Origin: GCA-002282575 sp964519885
GTDB taxonomy: Bacteria > Pseudomonadota > Gammaproteobacteria > Thiomicrospirales > Thiomicrospiraceae
Direction: 5' to 3'
Assembly: GCA_964519885.1 (NCBI GenBank)
Contig: CAZFLX010000003.1
Location: 81,117-145,116 of the forward strand
DNA: 64,000 nucleotides
The translations under genes and the position numbers were made by a program. Positions within the stretch are counted from its first letter, which is position 1, and every line of letters starts with the position of its first letter. The notes beneath the pieces are model-generated. The model saw nothing but the letters and a program-made list of their open reading frames with translations, was not told the DNA's origin and searched no databases. Below are positions 60,913-64,000 of this stretch, piece after piece.

Positions 60913-63720
60913 ATGCGCAGTATTGCCAGTAAGTTGATGGTGCGAATGTTGATAGCGGCAGCGGTCATTTTGGCCATTGGTGTCGCGGTTATTTTCCAAA
61001 TTCGTACCATTCTCTTTGAAGAAGCGGCGAGCGAGTTAATGCTCTCCAAAGAGCAGCGTGTGACAACCAACTTCAAGCTGAAGATGGAAACGGGCATTGC
61101 TGCCTTGTATGGTATTACATCAACCACCCCCCAACTCGCTGAACTGGTCGAAAAACGCGATGTAGAAGGCGTGCGTGCCATTGTCGGCGTGATTCCTGGT
61201 ATTTTCAAAACAGACACAGAATTCAAAAATATTCGTGTTAACGTCTTTGATGCAGCAGGTAATATTTTTGTTCGTTCAGCCATTCCTAGCCCAGATCCCG
61301 AATTAGGCAAGTCTTCAGCCTTTCGTTCAGGTTTTAAAGAATTGCTTGAAGGTAAGCGTCTTTCTTATTCAGGTATCGATTTAGCCCGTTCTGGCGTGGT
61401 AATGAGTTCGTTGATTGCGATTAAAGATGCTCAGGGTAAGCTCGCCGGTATCATCGAGTTTCAATCGGGATTTGGTTCGGTCAATAAACAGTTCGCCAAA
61501 CAGGGCGTGCAATTTGTTCAAGTGTTGAATGAAGAAGCCTTGAAACTCTATCCGAAAGGGGCAGAAAACCCCAAAATTGGGGGTATGCCGCTCATTCACC
61601 CGACTCAGTTTAATGAATCTATCGAATGGTATGCGGATTTAGATTTAACTCAGTTTGATGCGAACGGATTGCTGATTCAAGGCAATAAAATTGTGTTAAG
61701 AAATGAACTCAAGTCAGGTGCTGGGCAGTTTGTTGGCTATCGCTACGTCGGTATGAACCTTGACCATCCAGAACTGCAGGCCGTTGTGGCACGCACAGAC
61801 ACCATTATTGTCGATATGTTGGTGATTGTGGTGATTATGCTGTTGGTGCTGATGGTGTTGTTGGCTTTCGTTATTCGTCGTGTCGTTTCGCAGCCGTTAC
61901 AACAAATCGAGCAGGGTCTTCATGCAGTAGCCGATAGTGGTCGTATGAATCTGGCGGTGACTTACCAATCCGATGATGAAGTGGGGCGTATGGTGAATAC
62001 GCTCACGCAGGTATTTGCACAGATTGCCAATGGCGTATCACAGGCGAATCAAGTGGTCGCGGCTATTGGTGAAGGTGACTTTTCTAAGCGCTTGACAGGG
62101 CAGTTCAAAGGCGACTTTGCTGAGTTGCAGCAAGGGGTGAATGCTTCGGCAGAAAGTGTTTCGTTTATGATGGACGAATTGACTAAGGTGATGCAAGGTT
62201 TATCTGCTGGTCGTTTCGATGTGACCATGGATGAGCGTGTGGCGCTGGCATTCCGTCAGCAAGTCGATCATGCCATGCAAGAGGTGTCATCGGTGATTGC
62301 CGATATTGGTCGTGTCATGACACAAATGGAGCAAGGCTACCTCAGCCATCGTGTGGAAGTCGATTGCCACGGTGATTTGTTGGCATTGAAAACGAGCATT
62401 AACAACACGCTGAATGCTTTAGGTTCTGCTTTTAATGATATTGAGCATGTGATGGTTAAACAAACCACCGGTAATATTGAAGCTATGCCACGTGTTGATC
62501 AAAAAGGTGAAGTCGGCATGGTGCAAAATACCATGACCTTGTCGATGACTAACATTGCTTCCATTATCACTGAAGTGCGCACCAGCTTGCAGCAAGCGGT
62601 TAATGGCGTGATCAATGTGAATAGCAGCATCAACAATATTTCGGGTCAAATGCAGCAACAGGCCGCTGCGCTAGAACAAAGTTCGGCGACTGCGGAAGAA
62701 ATGCAGCGCCAAGCTCAGTCGATGCAAGGGCAAGCGAATGATGTGGCTAGCTTAATGCAACAAATGCAATCGCATGTTGAAACAACGCGCGATGTCATGG
62801 CTGGCACCATTGAAGCCATGCAGACCATCCAACAAAAGAGCCAGCAAATTGGCAATATTGTCGGTTTGATTGATAGTATTGCTTTCCAAACCAACTTGCT
62901 GGCGCTGAATGCAGCGGTAGAGGCCGCACGTGCGGGTGAACATGGTCGAGGCTTTGCTGTGGTAGCGGGTGAAGTGCGTAGCTTGGCACAAAAAACGGCT
63001 GATGCAGCCAAAGATATTGGTCAGTTGATTGTCAGTACAGTGGCCGATGTGAACCGTGGTAATGAGCAAGTCAAACAGACGGAATTAGCGGTGGCACAAG
63101 TAGAGCAGGGCGCTCAACAAGTGCAAGAACGCATTTCGGTGATGCGTGTTTCTGCGGAACAGACTGCTACAGGGGTTAACGAATTACACCAAGCGATTAG
63201 CGTATTGGATAGTGCCATTCAAGAAAACACCGCCGGTGTTGAAGCGATTAGCCATACTGCTGAGCGTATTAGCCAGCAGTCGAATAGTGTCTTGACCAGT
63301 CTGTCTTTCTTCAAGCTTACCAACTTGAATGGTTTGTTAGATGCGGCGGTGGCAGCTAACGATTTCCGCTATGCGCGCGGTCGTCGCATGATGCGTACCT
63401 GGGCGCTGAAAACTGAAGTAGCCTTATTAACGCCTAATGGTCAACCTGAAACCAGTACCGGCTTAACGGATCATTTTGCCGCTATTCCAGAAATGCAGGG
63501 TCGCTACGCCAGTATTGATCAGAAAAAAGAGCGGGCATTTGCGATTGCAAAACAACTCTTCGAGCGTCGTAACCGAGGTGAAGTGATTAGTGATGGTGAC
63601 TTTGGCGAGTTCCGTGATGCGGTTAAAGCGACGGTAGCTGAAATCACCGCAGCGGAGACAGCGATTTTGTCTGGTCAAGCTAGGTCGTCGTCTGGACTTG
63701 CGCGTTTGCCGGCCAGGTAA
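60913..63720 (+). CDS. Membrane chemoreceptor with Cache-like sensor, five HAMP-like units and an extra C-terminal segment
   Basis: A 935-residue methyl-accepting chemotaxis protein. TM1 is at about 12-28. A large periplasmic region (30-298) is Cache-like (VNVFDAAGNIFVRS, AGIIEFQSGF). TM2 is at about 299-321. A canonical HAMP (VVSQPLQQIEQGLH) and four further HAMP-like units follow (GEGDFSKRL, SAGRFDVTM, EQGYLSHRV, TTGNIEAMP). The signalling domain (about 553-800) has the invariant tip FQTNLLALNAAVEAARAGEH. Some 135 residues follow the signalling domain and match no domain I know. The ATG at 60913 follows AGAGG by seven bases; an upstream ATG has no SD. Confidence 0.9.
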   Translation: MRSIASKLMVRMLIAAAVILAIGVAVIFQIRTILFEEAASELMLSKEQRVTTNFKLKMETGIAALYGITSTTPQLAELVEKRDVEGVRAIVGVIPGIFKTDTEFKNIRVNVFDAAGNIFVRSAIPSPDPELGKSSAFRSGFKELLEGKRLSYSGIDLARSGVVMSSLIAIKDAQGKLAGIIEFQSGFGSVNKQFAKQGVQFVQVLNEEALKLYPKGAENPKIGGMPLIHPTQFNESIEWYADLDLTQFDANGLLIQGNKIVLRNELKSGAGQFVGYRYVGMNLDHPELQAVVARTDTIIVDMLVIVVIMLLVLMVLLAFVIRRVVSQPLQQIEQGLHAVADSGRMNLAVTYQSDDEVGRMVNTLTQVFAQIANGVSQANQVVAAIGEGDFSKRLTGQFKGDFAELQQGVNASAESVSFMMDELTKVMQGLSAGRFDVTMDERVALAFRQQVDHAMQEVSSVIADIGRVMTQMEQGYLSHRVEVDCHGDLLALKTSINNTLNALGSAFNDIEHVMVKQTTGNIEAMPRVDQKGEVGMVQNTMTLSMTNIASIITEVRTSLQQAVNGVINVNSSINNISGQMQQQAAALEQSSATAEEMQRQAQSMQGQANDVASLMQQMQSHVETTRDVMAGTIEAMQTIQQKSQQIGNIVGLIDSIAFQTNLLALNAAVEAARAGEHGRGFAVVAGEVRSLAQKTADAAKDIGQLIVSTVADVNRGNEQVKQTELAVAQVEQGAQQVQERISVMRVSAEQTATGVNELHQAISVLDSAIQENTAGVEAISHTAERISQQSNSVLTSLSFFKLTNLNGLLDAAVAANDFRYARGRRMMRTWALKTEVALLTPNGQPETSTGLTDHFAAIPEMQGRYASIDQKKERAFAIAKQLFERRNRGEVISDGDFGEFRDAVKATVAEITAAETAILSGQARSSSGLARLPAR

Positions 63721-63780
63721 CACCTAACTGATGCCTTGACCAAAGGTAGTGGTTAAGGTAATGCAAATCAGTGACACAGA

Positions 63781-63809
63781 AAAAATCCCAGCTTAAAGCT
63801 GGGATTTTT
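63781..63809. terminator. Bidirectional intrinsic terminator
   Basis: AAAAATCCCAGC (63781-63792) pairs with GCTGGGATTTTT (63798-63809) around TTAAA. A- and T-tracts at both ends let it serve the chemoreceptor gene and the converging gene at the window edge. Confidence 0.9.
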
Positions 63810-63848
63810 CATCGCGTCAAAAGAACCTCTATGCGTGTTCCGGGTAAA

Positions 63849-64000
63849 TTAAAACTCCGCCCATTCATCCGTATTGCCCTTGGGTGTTGGCAAGGCCTTT
63901 TGAGCGGCTGATGGCGCCACGAGTTGGGCCTGATTGCGTGATTTAGCTTGCGCTAGCTTACTGCTGAACTCTGGTGTGGTGTGGCGACTCATTTGTTGTT
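63849..64000 (-). CDS. C-terminal end of a chemoreceptor-like gene, partial
   Basis: The last 50 codons of a minus-strand ORF run off the right edge. They encode a flexible, proline-, alanine- and lysine-rich tail ending DEWAEF. The same type of ending (DEWNEF) closes the receptor at 22.6-24.8 kb, and xWxxF is the CheR/CheB-docking form. This suggests a third receptor with such a tail. The signalling domain lies outside the window. Confidence 0.6.
   Translation of the reverse strand, partial: QQMSRHTTPEFSSKLAQAKSRNQAQLVAPSAAQKALPTPKGNTDEWAEF

Overview
This 64 kb window is a typical stretch of bacterial chromosome, gene-dense and organised in short operons on both strands. No tRNA, rRNA, CRISPR array, insertion sequence or prophage is visible. 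The housekeeping genes (lptM-lysA, trmB-cysM, mutY-yggX, trxA-rho, engB beside dsbA and ccsAB, gltBD, hemE, uvrD) suggest a gammaproteobacterium. A sulfide:quinone-oxidoreductase-like protein, a glycolate/glyoxylate salvage cluster and System II cytochrome c maturation would suit a sulfur-oxidising, possibly autotrophic member (Thiotrichales-like). That placement is inference from gene content only. Two perfect 16-bp parS-like palindromes near the left end suggest the window lies in the origin-proximal part of the chromosome.

Layout. 0-5.6 kb: lysA (cut by the window edge), the small lipoprotein lptM, a PilZ-like protein, cysM, trmB, mutY and yggX. 5.7-10 kb: an EAL-HDOD protein, zinc-independent L31, a degenerate nuclease-fold protein, hemE and rsuA. 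10-13 kb: a zinc-sensing (CZB) diguanylate cyclase, rho and trxA. 13-17.4 kb: uvrD, a YchJ-like protein and an OFA-family transporter. 17.5-24.8 kb: chemosensory genes (a PAS-PAS soluble receptor and a poly-HAMP membrane receptor) around a renalase-like flavoprotein and a broken hybrid histidine kinase. 25-31.6 kb: serine-glyoxylate aminotransferase, glcDEF and formate-THF ligase. 31.7-42 kb: SQR-like, degenerate GGDEF, HDOD, bicupin, acetolactate synthase, dsbA, ccsA and ccsB, all on the minus strand. 42-47.9 kb: engB, then nucleotide-sugar dehydrogenase, slyD-like, uronate epimerase, PsiE-like, sugar-phosphate mutarotase and a parvulin. 47.9-51.9 kb: an overlapping cassette of a binding-protein lipoprotein, a PhnD-PAS-GGDEF sensor and an HDOD protein. 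52-60.8 kb: gltB, gltD, an orphan antitoxin-like gene, a short MGMT, a vapBC pair and malic enzyme. 60.9-64 kb: a second poly-HAMP receptor and the C-terminal end of a third.

How the genes work together. Two themes stand out. The first is signalling: at least five c-di-GMP-related proteins, two free-standing HDOD proteins plus one HDOD fused to EAL, and four chemoreceptor genes (one partial). HDOD genes pair repeatedly with GGDEF or EAL partners. The second is two-carbon salvage: glycolate is oxidised to glyoxylate by GlcDEF and transaminated to glycine with serine, while Fhs supplies one-carbon units. The most unusual items are the parS-like sites, a 125-bp near-palindrome between glcF and fhs, the binding-protein/GGDEF/HDOD cassette, the receptors with about five consecutive HAMP-like units, and the recently disabled hybrid kinase.
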